Below, piece after piece: positions 26,647-35,349 of a DNA stretch of 64,000 bases. Location of the stretch: NCBI GenBank assembly GCA_900102235.1, contig FMVL01000012.1, positions 1-64,000 on the forward strand, given 5' to 3'. Each line of letters opens with the position of its first letter. Within the stretch, counting starts at the first letter, position 1. A model generated the notes under the pieces. That model saw only the letters and a program-made list of their open reading frames with translations. It ran no database searches and was not told where the DNA came from. A program made the translations under genes and the position numbers. The stretch is from Lachnospiraceae bacterium XBB2008. GTDB lineage: Bacteria > Bacillota > Clostridia > Lachnospirales > Lachnospiraceae.

Positions 26647-26673
26647 GCAGGCGGGTTTATCATACCCGCCTGC
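26647..26673 (+). terminator. Attenuating hairpin after the binding-protein gene
   Basis: GCAGGCGGGT (26647-26656) and ACCCGCCTGC (26664-26673) form a perfect 10-bp stem with a 7-base loop, followed by TTTCCTT. It lies between the binding protein and the ATPase, where such stems usually give partial termination or 3' protection of the upstream message. Confidence 0.75.
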
Positions 26674-26711
26674 TTTCCTTGAAGGATGTACTACAGATAG
26701 GAGGGGTTCTT

Positions 26712-28250
26712 TTGGCTAAAGTCTTATTGGAGATGAAGAACATAACCAAAACATTCCCCGGTGTCAAAGCTCTCGACAATGTGAATTTCCAGGTGGAAGA
26801 GGGCGAGATACACGCACTAGTTGGTGAGAACGGTGCGGGCAAATCGACACTGATGAATGTTTTGAGCGGTATTTATCCTTATGGAACTTATGAGGGAGAT
26901 ATCATCTATAATGGCGAGGTATGTCAATTCCAGACCATTAAGGATTCCGAGAAAAAAGGAATCGTTATCATACATCAGGAACTTGCGCTTGTTCCTCAGA
27001 TGTCTATAGGCGAGAATATGTTCCTCGGAAACGAGAGGGGCAAGAAAAACGCCATCAATTGGAACGAAACTTACAGCGAAGCTGATAAGTATCTGAAAAT
27101 GGTAGGACTTACAGAGTCCTCACATGTTCTGATCAAAGATATCGGTACCGGTAAGCAGCAGCTGGTCGAGATCGCCAAGGCACTCGCAAAGCATGCAAAA
27201 CTGCTCATACTGGACGAGCCGACATCATCACTTAACGAAACAGATTCCAGAGCTTTGCTCGATCTCATGCTTGAGTTCAAGAAGCAGGGCATGACGATGA
27301 TCATCATCACCCACAAGCTCAACGAGGTCGTTTATGTAGCAGACAAGATCACGGTTGTCCGCGACGGTGCTACTATAGAGACTCTGGATAAACATACTAC
27401 CGAGATCGACGAGGGCAGGATCATCAAGGGAATGGTAGGACGTGAGATCACCGATCGTTTCCCGAAGAGAGAGAATGTGACCATCGGCGATATCAACATG
27501 GAAGTGGACAACTGGACGGTTTATCATCCCGTATACACCGAGCGTAAGGTTGTCGACGATGTCAGCCTGTATGTCCGCAAGGGCGAAGTGGTTGGTATAT
27601 ATGGTCTTATGGGAGCCGGCAGAACCGAACTTTCCATGAGTATCTTCGGCCGTTCATACGGCTCCGAGATCCAGGGTACACTTAAGATCGGCGGCAAAGA
27701 AGTTCATCTAAAGAACCCCAGAGAAGCTATCAATGCCAAGCTCGCCTATGTTACCGAGGATCGTAAGGGCAACGGACTTGTACTTTCCAACCCGATCAGA
27801 GTGAACACATCACTGGCCAATCTTACCGGTGTAAGCTCCAAGGGTATCATCGATATGGATAAGGAGTATCAGGTAGCGGTTGAGTATAAGGAAAAACTCA
27901 AGACCAAAACTCCTACCGTAGAGCAGAACGTAGGTAACCTCTCCGGTGGTAACCAGCAGAAGGTCCTGCTTGCCAAGTGGATGTTCACGGATCCCGACAT
28001 ACTGATCCTCGACGAACCTACAAGAGGTATCGACGTAGGTGCCAAGTACGAGATCTACTGCATCATCAACGACCTGGTAGCCATGGGCAAATCGGTCATC
28101 ATGATCTCTTCGGAACTTCCCGAGGTTATCGGTATGAGCGACCGTATCTACATCATGAACGAAGGTAAGTTCATGGGTGAGATGAAGGCTTCCGAAGCTA
28201 CACAGGAAAACATTATGGCTTGTATCATACAGTCAGGAAAGGGCGAGTAA
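26712..28250 (+). CDS. mmsA: Sugar ABC transporter ATPase, MmsA type
   Basis: 512 residues starting at TTG 26712, just after AGGAGGGG; the longer in-frame TTG at 26679 lies in the hairpin and is rejected. Two nucleotide-binding domains are fused. Domain 1 has Walker [10 protein letters not shown] at 38-46, signature [14 protein letters not shown] and Walker [12 protein letters not shown]. Domain 2 has the degenerate P-loop [11 protein letters not shown] normal for this family, signature [14 protein letters not shown] and [12 protein letters not shown]. It energises uptake of monosaccharides with the ChvE-like protein and the two permeases. Confidence 0.95.
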   Translation: MAKVLLEMKNITKTFPGVKALDNVNFQVEEGEIHALVGENGAGKSTLMNVLSGIYPYGTYEGDIIYNGEVCQFQTIKDSEKKGIVIIHQELALVPQMSIGENMFLGNERGKKNAINWNETYSEADKYLKMVGLTESSHVLIKDIGTGKQQLVEIAKALAKHAKLLILDEPTSSLNETDSRALLDLMLEFKKQGMTMIIITHKLNEVVYVADKITVVRDGATIETLDKHTTEIDEGRIIKGMVGREITDRFPKRENVTIGDINMEVDNWTVYHPVYTERKVVDDVSLYVRKGEVVGIYGLMGAGRTELSMSIFGRSYGSEIQGTLKIGGKEVHLKNPREAINAKLAYVTEDRKGNGLVLSNPIRVNTSLANLTGVSSKGIIDMDKEYQVAVEYKEKLKTKTPTVEQNVGNLSGGNQQKVLLAKWMFTDPDILILDEPTRGIDVGAKYEIYCIINDLVAMGKSVIMISSELPEVIGMSDRIYIMNEGKFMGEMKASEATQENIMACIIQSGKGE

Positions 28251-28251
28251 T

Positions 28252-29421
28252 ATGAAAAGTATTAAAATTCTCGATATACTCAAAAAGTATACAATGGTCT
28301 TCGCCCTCGTACTGGTACTTATATTCTTCTATATAACTACAGGGGGCAAGATCCTCTTTGCACAGAACATCAATAACCTGATCTCACAGAATGCTTACGT
28401 GTTCGTGCTTGCAGCGGGAATGCTGCTGTGCATCCTTACAGGCGGTAACATCGACCTGGCCTGCGGATCCGTAGTCTGCTTTGCAGGCGGTCTCGGAGCC
28501 GTCATGCTCGATCGCGGCATGAACGTTTGGGTAACCGTTCTGGCAATGCTGATCTGCGGTACCATCGTAGGTATCTGGCAGGGATTCTGGATCGCATATT
28601 TCAAGGTTCCGCCGTTCATCGCAACGCTGTCCGGCATGTATGCTTTCCGCGGTCTTTCGAATGTACTGCTTCAGGGTTATGCAGTAGGTATCCGTAACGA
28701 GACATTCCTCAATGTATTCGGCGGCGGCGCTGACTGCTACATCCCCGATTTCCTCGGAGGAGCTCAGTTTAATACGACATGCATGGTGATCGGTATCGCA
28801 ATATCAGTCATCTATGTCGCACTGGTACTTAAGAACCGTATAAGCGCAAAAGCAAACGGTTATGAAGTTGAACCTCTGACGAGCGTCATAGTAAAGAGTG
28901 TCATCATCTGTGCAGTCATCATATGGCTGTTCTATAAGCTGGCTAATTATAAGGGCGTACCTACATCCCTTATCTGGATCGCTCTGGTACTCCTTATCTA
29001 CGCATACATAACCACCCGTACTACGATGGGCCGTTATCTGTATGCAGTCGGCGGTAATGAAAAGGCAACCGTCCTGTCCGGTATCGATTCGAGGAAGGTT
29101 TACTTCTTCGCATACATCAACATGGGACTGATGGCCGGCCTCGGCGGCATCCTTACCGTGGCAAGAGCTACACAGGCTCAGCCCACATTCGGTCAGGGCT
29201 ATGAGATGGACGCCATCGCAGCCTGCTTCATCGGCGGAGCGAGTGCTTACGGCGGTGAAGGAAATATCTTCGGTGTCATCATCGGAGCTGTGCTCATGGG
29301 TGTCATCAACCAGGGCATGAGTATCATGGGAACCGATGCCAACTACCAGAAGGTAGTTAAAGGTCTGGTACTGTTGTTAGCGATAATATTCGATGTATTA
29401 TCCAATAAGAAGAAAAACTAA
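28252..29421 (+). CDS. mmsB: Sugar ABC transporter permease, MmsB type (first copy)
   Basis: A 389-residue polytopic permease of the BPD_transp_2 family with about ten membrane segments. GGNIDLACGS near residue 65 and GRYLYAVGGNEKATVLSGI in the coupling loop are family signatures, as is YEMDAIAACFIGGASAYGGEG near the end. It starts one base after the ATPase stop. A second gene of the same length and clearly the same family follows after 16 bases, so the two may form a heterodimeric channel rather than the usual homodimer. Confidence 0.93.
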   Translation: MKSIKILDILKKYTMVFALVLVLIFFYITTGGKILFAQNINNLISQNAYVFVLAAGMLLCILTGGNIDLACGSVVCFAGGLGAVMLDRGMNVWVTVLAMLICGTIVGIWQGFWIAYFKVPPFIATLSGMYAFRGLSNVLLQGYAVGIRNETFLNVFGGGADCYIPDFLGGAQFNTTCMVIGIAISVIYVALVLKNRISAKANGYEVEPLTSVIVKSVIICAVIIWLFYKLANYKGVPTSLIWIALVLLIYAYITTRTTMGRYLYAVGGNEKATVLSGIDSRKVYFFAYINMGLMAGLGGILTVARATQAQPTFGQGYEMDAIAACFIGGASAYGGEGNIFGVIIGAVLMGVINQGMSIMGTDANYQKVVKGLVLLLAIIFDVLSNKKKN

Positions 29422-29437
29422 GGGAGGAGGATGAACA

Positions 29438-30607
29438 ATGAAAAAATATGCTGATGTATTAAAGAAAAACGCAATGTTGATTGTCCTTGTCCTGGTGTAC
29501 ATCTTCTTTACGATAAGGACAGGCGGCGGAATGTTCCAGCCACTGAACTTCAACGCACTGATCACGCAGAACGCATACGTTTACATCCTGGCAACAGGTA
29601 TGCTGGTATGTATGCTGACAGGCGGTAACATCGATCTTTCCTGCGGCTCGTTCGTATGTCTGATGGGTGCCGTAGGCGGTATCATGATGGTGATCAAGGA
29701 ATGGAATCCCATCGTATCGATCATTCTGATGCTGGTAGTCGGCATCATATACGGATGTATCCTGGGCTTCCTTATCGCTTACGTAAATGTTCCGCCGTGG
29801 ATCGCAACACTGGCCGGTTACCTGGCTTTCCGTGGATGGGGTACCAAGCTCCTTTCATCCAATTCGGCCACCGGCTCCATCGCTCCCCTTCCCGAGAGCT
29901 TCCTTGCAGCATTTTCCGGTAAGGTATTAAGCTCCCCGATGGGCAAGATGAACATACCCTGTCTGATAGTAGGTATCATCGCATGCGTGATCGTATTCGC
30001 TACAGGCATCATGTCCAGAGCCAATAAGGTTAAAAAGGGTTATGAAGCCGATTCACTCGTAGCAGTGATCGCGAGATCCGTGATCGCATCCGCAGCCATC
30101 ATGCTCTTCGCATACAAGCTCGGACTTGCGGGCGGTATCCCCACAGCTCTTATCTGGGTTGTTGTGATCGTACTCATCTACAGTTTCGTTACATCCAAGA
30201 CCATCATGGGACGTTACTTCTACGTTATCGGAGGTAACTCCGAGGCAACGAGGCTGTCAGGTATCGATACGAAGATGATCATGTTCGTAGCATATCTGAA
30301 CATGGCAGTACTTACGGTAATCACATCTTATGTAGTTATGGCAAGATTCCAGGCAGCCAACTCCACAGCCGGAACCAACTACGAGATGGACGCCATCGCA
30401 GCCTGCGTTGTCGGCGGTGTATCCGCATACGGCGGATCCGGTAAAGTACTCGGAATGGTCATCGGTGCTACTCTGATCGGTGTCATCAACCTGGGCATGT
30501 CCCTTACGGGTGTGGATGCCAACTGGCAGAAAGTCGTTAAGGGTGTCGTTCTTCTGGCAGCAGTCGTATTCGATATCGTAGCCAGCAAGAAGAGCGCTAC
30601 CAAGTAA
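29438..30607 (+). CDS. Sugar ABC transporter permease, MmsB type (second copy)
   Basis: A 389-residue paralogue of the preceding permease, collinear over its whole length: GGNIDLSCGSFVCLMGAVGG, then GRYFYVIGGNSEATRLSGI and YEMDAIAACVVGGVSAYGGSG. The ribosome site GGGAGGAGG is strong. Differences are spread along the protein, so the duplication is not recent. It completes the transporter unit; a perfect terminator follows. Which sugars are carried cannot be read from the sequence; the family covers xylose, glucose, galactose and arabinose. Confidence 0.93.
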   Translation: MKKYADVLKKNAMLIVLVLVYIFFTIRTGGGMFQPLNFNALITQNAYVYILATGMLVCMLTGGNIDLSCGSFVCLMGAVGGIMMVIKEWNPIVSIILMLVVGIIYGCILGFLIAYVNVPPWIATLAGYLAFRGWGTKLLSSNSATGSIAPLPESFLAAFSGKVLSSPMGKMNIPCLIVGIIACVIVFATGIMSRANKVKKGYEADSLVAVIARSVIASAAIMLFAYKLGLAGGIPTALIWVVVIVLIYSFVTSKTIMGRYFYVIGGNSEATRLSGIDTKMIMFVAYLNMAVLTVITSYVVMARFQAANSTAGTNYEMDAIAACVVGGVSAYGGSGKVLGMVIGATLIGVINLGMSLTGVDANWQKVVKGVVLLAAVVFDIVASKKSATK

Positions 30608-30646
30608 TACAAGATCGACAATCAAAAACATATATGTGATACAATT

Positions 30647-30675
30647 AGGGTGACCCTCCGGGGTCACCCTGTTTT
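30647..30675 (+). terminator. Intrinsic terminator after the sugar transporter operon
   Basis: AGGGTGACCC (30647-30656) and GGGTCACCCT (30661-30670) form a perfect 10-bp stem with a 4-base loop, followed by GTTTT. Confidence 0.9.
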
Positions 30676-30703
30676 AGCATAAAAAGAGAAGGGGGTATGG
30701 AGA

Positions 30704-31462
30704 ATGAGCAGTTCAGCAGAAGAATTAAAGGCGTTAATAGATGCGACCGACAATATCGTATTTTTCGGGGGCGCGGGGGTGTCCACGGAGAGCGGGATCC
30801 CGGACTTCCGGAGCAAGGATGGGCTGTATAACAAGCCTGATGTCAACTTTGCGCAGTATCAGCCCGAGTATCTTTTGAGCCACAGCTGTCTGGTGCGGGA
30901 GCCCAAGGTTTACTACGAGTTCCACAGACAGAAGATGGATACGCGTAACATAGAGCCCAATAATGCACACAAATATCTGGCTAAGCTTGAGGAGATGGGG
31001 AAACTCAAGGCGGTCGTAACACAGAACATAGACGGACTTCATCAGAAAGCCGGAAGCAAGGTCGTGTATGAGATCCATGGCAGTGCGCTCAGAAACTATT
31101 GCATGAACTGCGGAAAAGTGTATCCGCCGGACTATATCTTTGAATCCAAGGATCCTATCCCCAGGTGCGACTGCGGAGGAATCGTCAGACCTGACATCAC
31201 ACTTTATGAGGAAGGACTGCCCGACGATCAGGTCATGGGAGCCATAGACGCCCTGGCAGCGGCCGACATGCTGATCATAGGCGGCACATCGCTCATGGTC
31301 TATCCGGCAGCTTCTTTTGTTAATTACTTCCACGGCAGAACACTGGTGGTGATCAATCAGAGCGATATATCGATCCGTAAGGCCGAGAACACGCTGGTGA
31401 TCAAGGAGAGGATCGGAGCGTTCTTCACGGAACTGGCCAAATTACAGGGAATTGAGCTGTGA
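30704..31462 (+). CDS. cobB: NAD-dependent protein deacylase (sirtuin)
   Basis: 252 residues of the SIR2 family. The NAD-binding GAGVSTESGIPDFRS is at residues 23-37, the catalytic QNIDGLHQKAGS and EIHGS follow, and the zinc cysteines appear as CMNC...CDCGG. Length is normal for the bacterial CobB class, which removes acetyl or acyl groups from lysines using NAD and makes O-acyl-ADP-ribose and nicotinamide. It stands alone after a terminator. A putative target would include acetylated metabolic enzymes; none is shown here. Confidence 0.93.
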   Translation: MSSSAEELKALIDATDNIVFFGGAGVSTESGIPDFRSKDGLYNKPDVNFAQYQPEYLLSHSCLVREPKVYYEFHRQKMDTRNIEPNNAHKYLAKLEEMGKLKAVVTQNIDGLHQKAGSKVVYEIHGSALRNYCMNCGKVYPPDYIFESKDPIPRCDCGGIVRPDITLYEEGLPDDQVMGAIDALAAADMLIIGGTSLMVYPAASFVNYFHGRTLVVINQSDISIRKAENTLVIKERIGAFFTELAKLQGIEL

Positions 31463-31552
31463 CAGGCTCTGCCAAAGCGATTCCGGAGAGGCGGCAAAAT
31501 AGTTCTCATATCTGCCTTGACTTATATAGGCACATACGCTATAAAGGTATGT

Positions 31553-32287
31553 ATGAAATTAGAGAGAATGAATGAGCAGCAGATCCGTTGCACCATAACA
31601 AGTGAAGATCTTAAGGCACGCCAGATCAAGATCAGCGAACTCGCATACGGTACGGATAAGGCCAGAACGCTTTTCCGTGACATGATGATCGCGGCCGAGA
31701 ATGAACTCGACTTCGAAGCCGGAGACGAACCGCTGATGATAGAGGCGACTCCCATCAATTCCGAGTGCATCATCTTAACCGTTACCAAGGTGGATGATCC
31801 CGAAGAACTTGATACGAGGTTTGCGCGTTTCGCGCCTGACCTGATCGAAGATAAGTATGATGAGGACATAAGCTCGTCCGACCAGTCGCTTTTCTCGGGT
31901 ATCTCGGAGCTGGCAGATTCTCTTTTTGCCAAAGGAAAGGAAAAGGCATCTGTCGACGGAAAGCCCGCACCTCCCGAGGAAGCCGGGAACATACATCTCG
32001 TAAGGCTGTTCTCGTTTGGTGCGATGGCCGATCTGATCGCTCTTTCGCATGTGATCGCAGCCGATTACAGAGGCGCCAATTCGATCTATAAGGACACGAA
32101 GAAGGACAGATACCTTCTGCTCCTTGACCAGAGCGACATGGATCTGATGACTTTCAACCGTATCTGCAATATCACTTCGGAGTACGGGGAGAGCGAGAAG
32201 AATCTCTCGGCCACACAGGCTTATCTTGAAGAACATTGCGAATGCATCATAGCTTCCGATGCCGTTGCACAGCTGGCGACTATCTGA
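31553..32287 (+). CDS. mecA: Adaptor protein MecA
   Basis: 244 residues from the ATG at 31553 (KLERMNEQQIRCTITSEDL matches the MecA N-terminus); the longer in-frame start at 31517 adds residues not found in the family. MecA has an N-terminal substrate-binding part and a C-terminal ClpC-binding domain, here LVRLFSFGAMADLIALSHVI onward to residue 244. It hands substrates such as ComK-like regulators to the ClpCP protease. No clp gene lies nearby. The gene is convergent with the DUF1858 gene, with a shared terminator between them. Confidence 0.9.
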   Translation: MKLERMNEQQIRCTITSEDLKARQIKISELAYGTDKARTLFRDMMIAAENELDFEAGDEPLMIEATPINSECIILTVTKVDDPEELDTRFARFAPDLIEDKYDEDISSSDQSLFSGISELADSLFAKGKEKASVDGKPAPPEEAGNIHLVRLFSFGAMADLIALSHVIAADYRGANSIYKDTKKDRYLLLLDQSDMDLMTFNRICNITSEYGESEKNLSATQAYLEEHCECIIASDAVAQLATI

Positions 32288-32319
32288 CCGGATCCGGATG
32301 ATCGATATGTAAAAGAAAA

Positions 32320-32351
32320 ACACCTGAGCGTTACGCCCAGGTGTCTTTTTT
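32320..32351. terminator. Bidirectional terminator between mecA and the DUF1858 gene
   Basis: ACACCTG (32320-32327 region) pairs with CAGGTGT (32338-32344), with an inner GCG/CGC extension and A/T runs on both sides. It can serve both convergent transcripts, and the minus-strand gene ends within it. Confidence 0.8.
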
Positions 32352-32537
32352 CTCTTCGAGGTATTGCATCAGCTCGTCGATATCGATGCCGTGTACCATA
32401 GCTGCTTCCTCGAGGCTCTCGCCCTGTGAAGCGGGGCATCCCAGACAGTGCATTCCGACACCCATGAGGAGCGGCGCAATGTTGGGAGCGGTGGCAAGTA
32501 TCTCGCCGATAGTCATCTCTTTGCTTATCTCAGCCAT
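32331..32537 (-). CDS. DUF1858 domain protein
   Basis: A 68-residue protein ([20 protein letters not shown]...). The second of two adjacent ATGs (32537) is six bases from AAGGAG and is preferred over 32540. The DUF1858 fold is marked by [27 protein letters not shown], with a CxxC pair that may bind a metal or act in redox. Such small proteins are common in anaerobes, often near hybrid-cluster or ScdA-like proteins; none is adjacent here. The function is unknown. Confidence 0.88.
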   Translation of the reverse strand: MAEISKEMTIGEILATAPNIAPLLMGVGMHCLGCPASQGESLEEAAMVHGIDIDELMQYLEEKKDTWA

Positions 32538-32654
32538 CATTTTCTCCTTATCAGATCATTAGAATTATATAGTTATGTTTGAGCAGATTATATCCTTTCG
32601 GGAGAGATTGCGCAAGTGTACTCTAAAAAGTGCATAAACTTAAGGGAATCTGCC

Positions 32655-32683
32655 TTGAATGTTTTGTTGCTATTCAATATAAT
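32655..32683 (+). promoter_or_regulatory. Sigma-A type promoter for the split PFL operon
   Basis: TTGAAT (32655-32660), a 17-base spacer, TATAAT (32678-32683). TTGAAT and ATTCAA (32672-32677) form an inverted repeat across the spacer, a possible operator. The leader also holds a 7-bp hairpin, CTCCATG/CATGGAG at 32703-32727. Confidence 0.8.
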
Positions 32684-32763
32684 CGTAGTTACGAGACAAA
32701 CTCTCCATGCAGTCTGTGATCATGGAGATCCAATAGTCAAAATTATTTATAGGAGGCAATTAC

Positions 32764-34800
32764 ATGAGACCAGAATGGAACGAATTCGTAGGCGGCAAGT
32801 GGGATCACGAGATCAATGTTCGTGACTTCATCCAGAAGAACTACACTCCCTATGACGGAGATGAGTCTTTCCTTGCAGGCCCTACACAGAACACCAAGGA
32901 TCTGTGGGCACAGGTTCTTGATCTGCAGAAGCAGGAGCGTGAGGCAGGCGGCGTACTTGATATGGACACCAAGGTTGTATCCACTATCACTTCCCACGGC
33001 CCCGGCTATCTTGACAAGAGCAAGGAGACCATCGTAGGTTTCCAGACAGACAAGCCCTTCAAGCGTTCACTTCAGCCTTACGGCGGTATCCGTATGGCAG
33101 AGAAGGCTTGTGCTGACAACGGTTACGAAGTTGATCCCGAGATAAGCGAGTTCTTCTCCGTACATCGCAAGACACATAATGCAGGCTGCTTCGATGCTTA
33201 CAATCCCGAGATGAGAGCATGCCGTTCTTCACACGTTATCACAGGTCTTCCGGATGCTTACGGCCGTGGCCGTATCATCGGCGACTATCGTCGTATCGCT
33301 CTGTACGGTATCGACAGACTGATCGAGGATAAGGAAGAGCAGAAGGCTTCTACCGGACGCGTTATGACAGATGATGTTATCCGTCTTCGTGAAGAGCTCT
33401 CCGAGCAGATTGTTGCTCTTAAGATGATGAAAGAGATGGCAGCTTCTTACGGATGCGACATCGCTCGTCCCGCACAGAATGTACAGGAAGCTATCCAGGC
33501 TACATACTTCGGATATCTCTCAGCTGTTAAGGAGCAGAACGGTGCTGCTATGTCCCTCGGACGTACATCCACCTTCCTTGACATCTATGCAGAGCGCGAC
33601 CTCAAGAACGGCGTATTCACTGAGGAGCAGATCCAGGAGTTCGTTGATCACTTCATCATGAAGCTTCGTTGTGTTAAGTTCGCACGTACACCTGAGTACA
33701 ATCAGATCTTCGCCGGCGATCCCGTATGGGTTACCGAGTCTCTCGGCGGCGTAGGCGTTGACGGACGTCCGATGGTTACCAAGATGAGCTTCAGATATCT
33801 GCATACTCTTGAGAACCTCGGTGCTTCACCCGAGCCCAACCTGACAGTACTCTGGTCAACCAGACTTCCCGAAGCATGGAAGAAGTACTGTGCTAAGATC
33901 TCCATCACCACATCTTCCATCCAGTATGAGAACGATGACCTGATGAGAGTTACACACGGTGATGACTATGGTATCGCATGCTGCGTATCCTCCATGGTTA
34001 TCGGTAAGCAGATGCAGTTCTTCGGAGCTCGTGCTAACCTTGCCAAGTGCCTGCTGTACGCTCTTAACGGCGGTGTTGATGAAGTATCACACAAGCAGGT
34101 TGGTCCTAAGTATCGTCCTGTTGAAGGCGACATCCTTGACTATGATGATGTAATGAGCAAGTTCACCGACATGATGGAATGGCTTGCAGATGTATATGTA
34201 AATACTCTGAACGTTATCCACTACATGCATGACAAGTACTGCTACGAGAGAGCTCAGATGGCTCTTCATGACAGAGACGTACTTCGTTACTTCGCAACAG
34301 GTATCGCAGGACTTTCGGTTGTTGCCGATTCACTTTCCGCTATCAAGTACGCACAGGTTAAGGTTGTACGTGATGAGGACGGCGTTATCGTTGACTTCGA
34401 GACTACCGGTGACTTCCCTAAATATGGTAATGATGATGACCGCGTAGACGTTATCGCAAGAGATCTGGTTAAGAACTTCATGACCATGCTCAGACGTCAT
34501 CACACCTACAGAGACGGATTCCCGACAATGTCAGTTCTTACCATTACTTCCAACGTAACTTACGGTAAGGCTACAGGTAATACTCCTGACGGACGTAAGA
34601 AAGGCCAGCCTTTCGCACCCGGTGCTAACCCGATGCACGGACGTGATTCTCACGGTGCTGTTGCTTCACTTTCATCCGTAGCCAAGCTTCCGTTCCAGCA
34701 TGCACAGGATGGTATTTCCAATACCTTCTCGATCATCCCCGGAGCTCTTGGTAAGGAAGACAAGGTATTCGCAGGCGATATCAACGTAGATCTCAATTAA
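32764..34800 (+). CDS. pflB: Pyruvate formate-lyase catalytic body lacking the glycyl-radical domain
   Basis: 678 residues of PFL, which converts pyruvate and CoA to acetyl-CoA and formate. The catalytic pair C406-C407 is present in [10 protein letters not shown], and the body is collinear with known PFL up to [23 protein letters not shown]. It then stops: the last ~80 residues of a normal ~760-residue PFL, with the radical glycine in RVSGYAV, are missing and are instead encoded as a separate gene at 35047. The stop at 34798-34800 is followed by a new ribosome site and another gene, so it is not a simple frameshift. Codon bias indicates very high expression. The ribosome site is AGGAGGC. Confidence 0.95.
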   Translation: MRPEWNEFVGGKWDHEINVRDFIQKNYTPYDGDESFLAGPTQNTKDLWAQVLDLQKQEREAGGVLDMDTKVVSTITSHGPGYLDKSKETIVGFQTDKPFKRSLQPYGGIRMAEKACADNGYEVDPEISEFFSVHRKTHNAGCFDAYNPEMRACRSSHVITGLPDAYGRGRIIGDYRRIALYGIDRLIEDKEEQKASTGRVMTDDVIRLREELSEQIVALKMMKEMAASYGCDIARPAQNVQEAIQATYFGYLSAVKEQNGAAMSLGRTSTFLDIYAERDLKNGVFTEEQIQEFVDHFIMKLRCVKFARTPEYNQIFAGDPVWVTESLGGVGVDGRPMVTKMSFRYLHTLENLGASPEPNLTVLWSTRLPEAWKKYCAKISITTSSIQYENDDLMRVTHGDDYGIACCVSSMVIGKQMQFFGARANLAKCLLYALNGGVDEVSHKQVGPKYRPVEGDILDYDDVMSKFTDMMEWLADVYVNTLNVIHYMHDKYCYERAQMALHDRDVLRYFATGIAGLSVVADSLSAIKYAQVKVVRDEDGVIVDFETTGDFPKYGNDDDRVDVIARDLVKNFMTMLRRHHTYRDGFPTMSVLTITSNVTYGKATGNTPDGRKKGQPFAPGANPMHGRDSHGAVASLSSVAKLPFQHAQDGISNTFSIIPGALGKEDKVFAGDINVDLN

Positions 34801-34829
34801 TCGTTTGCCCTCGGCGAAGAGGTATGAAT

Positions 34830-35030
34830 ATGGATTCAAAGCAGATAGACGATCTTGTAAAAATGCTGGATTCCGGTATGGCCGGCGGTGTCGGTCATGT
34901 CAACGTCGATGTCAGTGATGATGTTGAAGGTTTTAAGAATGTAGAGACCATGGGTTGTACGGATTGTTCCCGTACACCCCTGGCCTGCTCCGTACCCACA
35001 CTTCATGACGGCCTCGATGATTTCAAATAA
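34830..35030 (+). CDS. Small cysteine-containing protein resembling the start of a PFL radical domain
   Basis: 66 residues from the ATG at 34830 (AAGAGG seven bases upstream; an ATG at 34824 is too close to it). The first 30 residues, SKQIDDLVKMLDSGMAGGVGHVNVDV, resemble the first 30 of the radical-domain protein encoded next ([25 protein letters not shown]). It then diverges: there is no RVSGYAV loop, but a tail with C43, C46 and C53 in GCTDCSRTPLACS. It may be a paralogue that docks on the PFL body without carrying a radical. I know of no described family with this build; no function is claimed. Confidence 0.75.
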   Translation: MDSKQIDDLVKMLDSGMAGGVGHVNVDVSDDVEGFKNVETMGCTDCSRTPLACSVPTLHDGLDDFK

Positions 35031-35046
35031 TTAGGAGGAAAATACA

Positions 35047-35289
35047 ATGGCAGCAAGCGCTACACAGGTTGATAACCTGGTTTCATTACTTGATGGATAC
35101 GCTACCAAGGGCGGTCATCACTTAAACGTAAATGTACTGAACAGAGAAACTCTGTTAGATGCTCAGAAGCACCCCGAGAACTATCCTCAGCTTACTATTC
35201 GTGTTTCGGGATACGCAGTTAACTTCATCAAACTTACTCCCGAGCAGCAGGCAGACGTAATCAGCCGTACATTCCACGAGAGCTTCTGA
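35047..35289 (+). CDS. Stand-alone glycyl-radical domain of pyruvate formate-lyase (GrcA-like)
   Basis: 80 residues with a strong TTAGGAGGA ribosome site. The sequence [40 protein letters not shown] and [11 protein letters not shown] is the C-terminal domain of PFL, with the radical glycine at G55. It resembles E. coli YfiD/GrcA, which repairs oxygen-damaged PFL, but here the main body has no such domain of its own, so this protein should be obligatory. Body plus this protein total 758 residues, almost the length of intact E. coli PFL (760). A terminator follows directly. Confidence 0.93.
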   Translation: MAASATQVDNLVSLLDGYATKGGHHLNVNVLNRETLLDAQKHPENYPQLTIRVSGYAVNFIKLTPEQQADVISRTFHESF

Positions 35290-35302
35290 TCAACCGATTC
35301 AC

Positions 35303-35336
35303 AAACGGGATCCCGTGTACGGGGTCCCGTTTTTTT
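35303..35336 (+). terminator. Intrinsic terminator between the radical-domain gene and pflA
   Basis: ACGGGATCCC (35305-35314) and GGGGTCCCGT (35321-35330) pair with one G-T, with a 6-base loop and a T-run. It should keep the abundant PFL message separate from pflA. Confidence 0.9.
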
Positions 35337-35349
35337 ACAAGGGGGTAAC

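Noticed and set aside
34740-35060. Stop codons in PFL as sequencing frameshifts
   Set aside because: Both downstream genes have their own ribosome sites and start codons, the middle gene does not encode missing PFL sequence, and body plus radical protein already sum to a full PFL.
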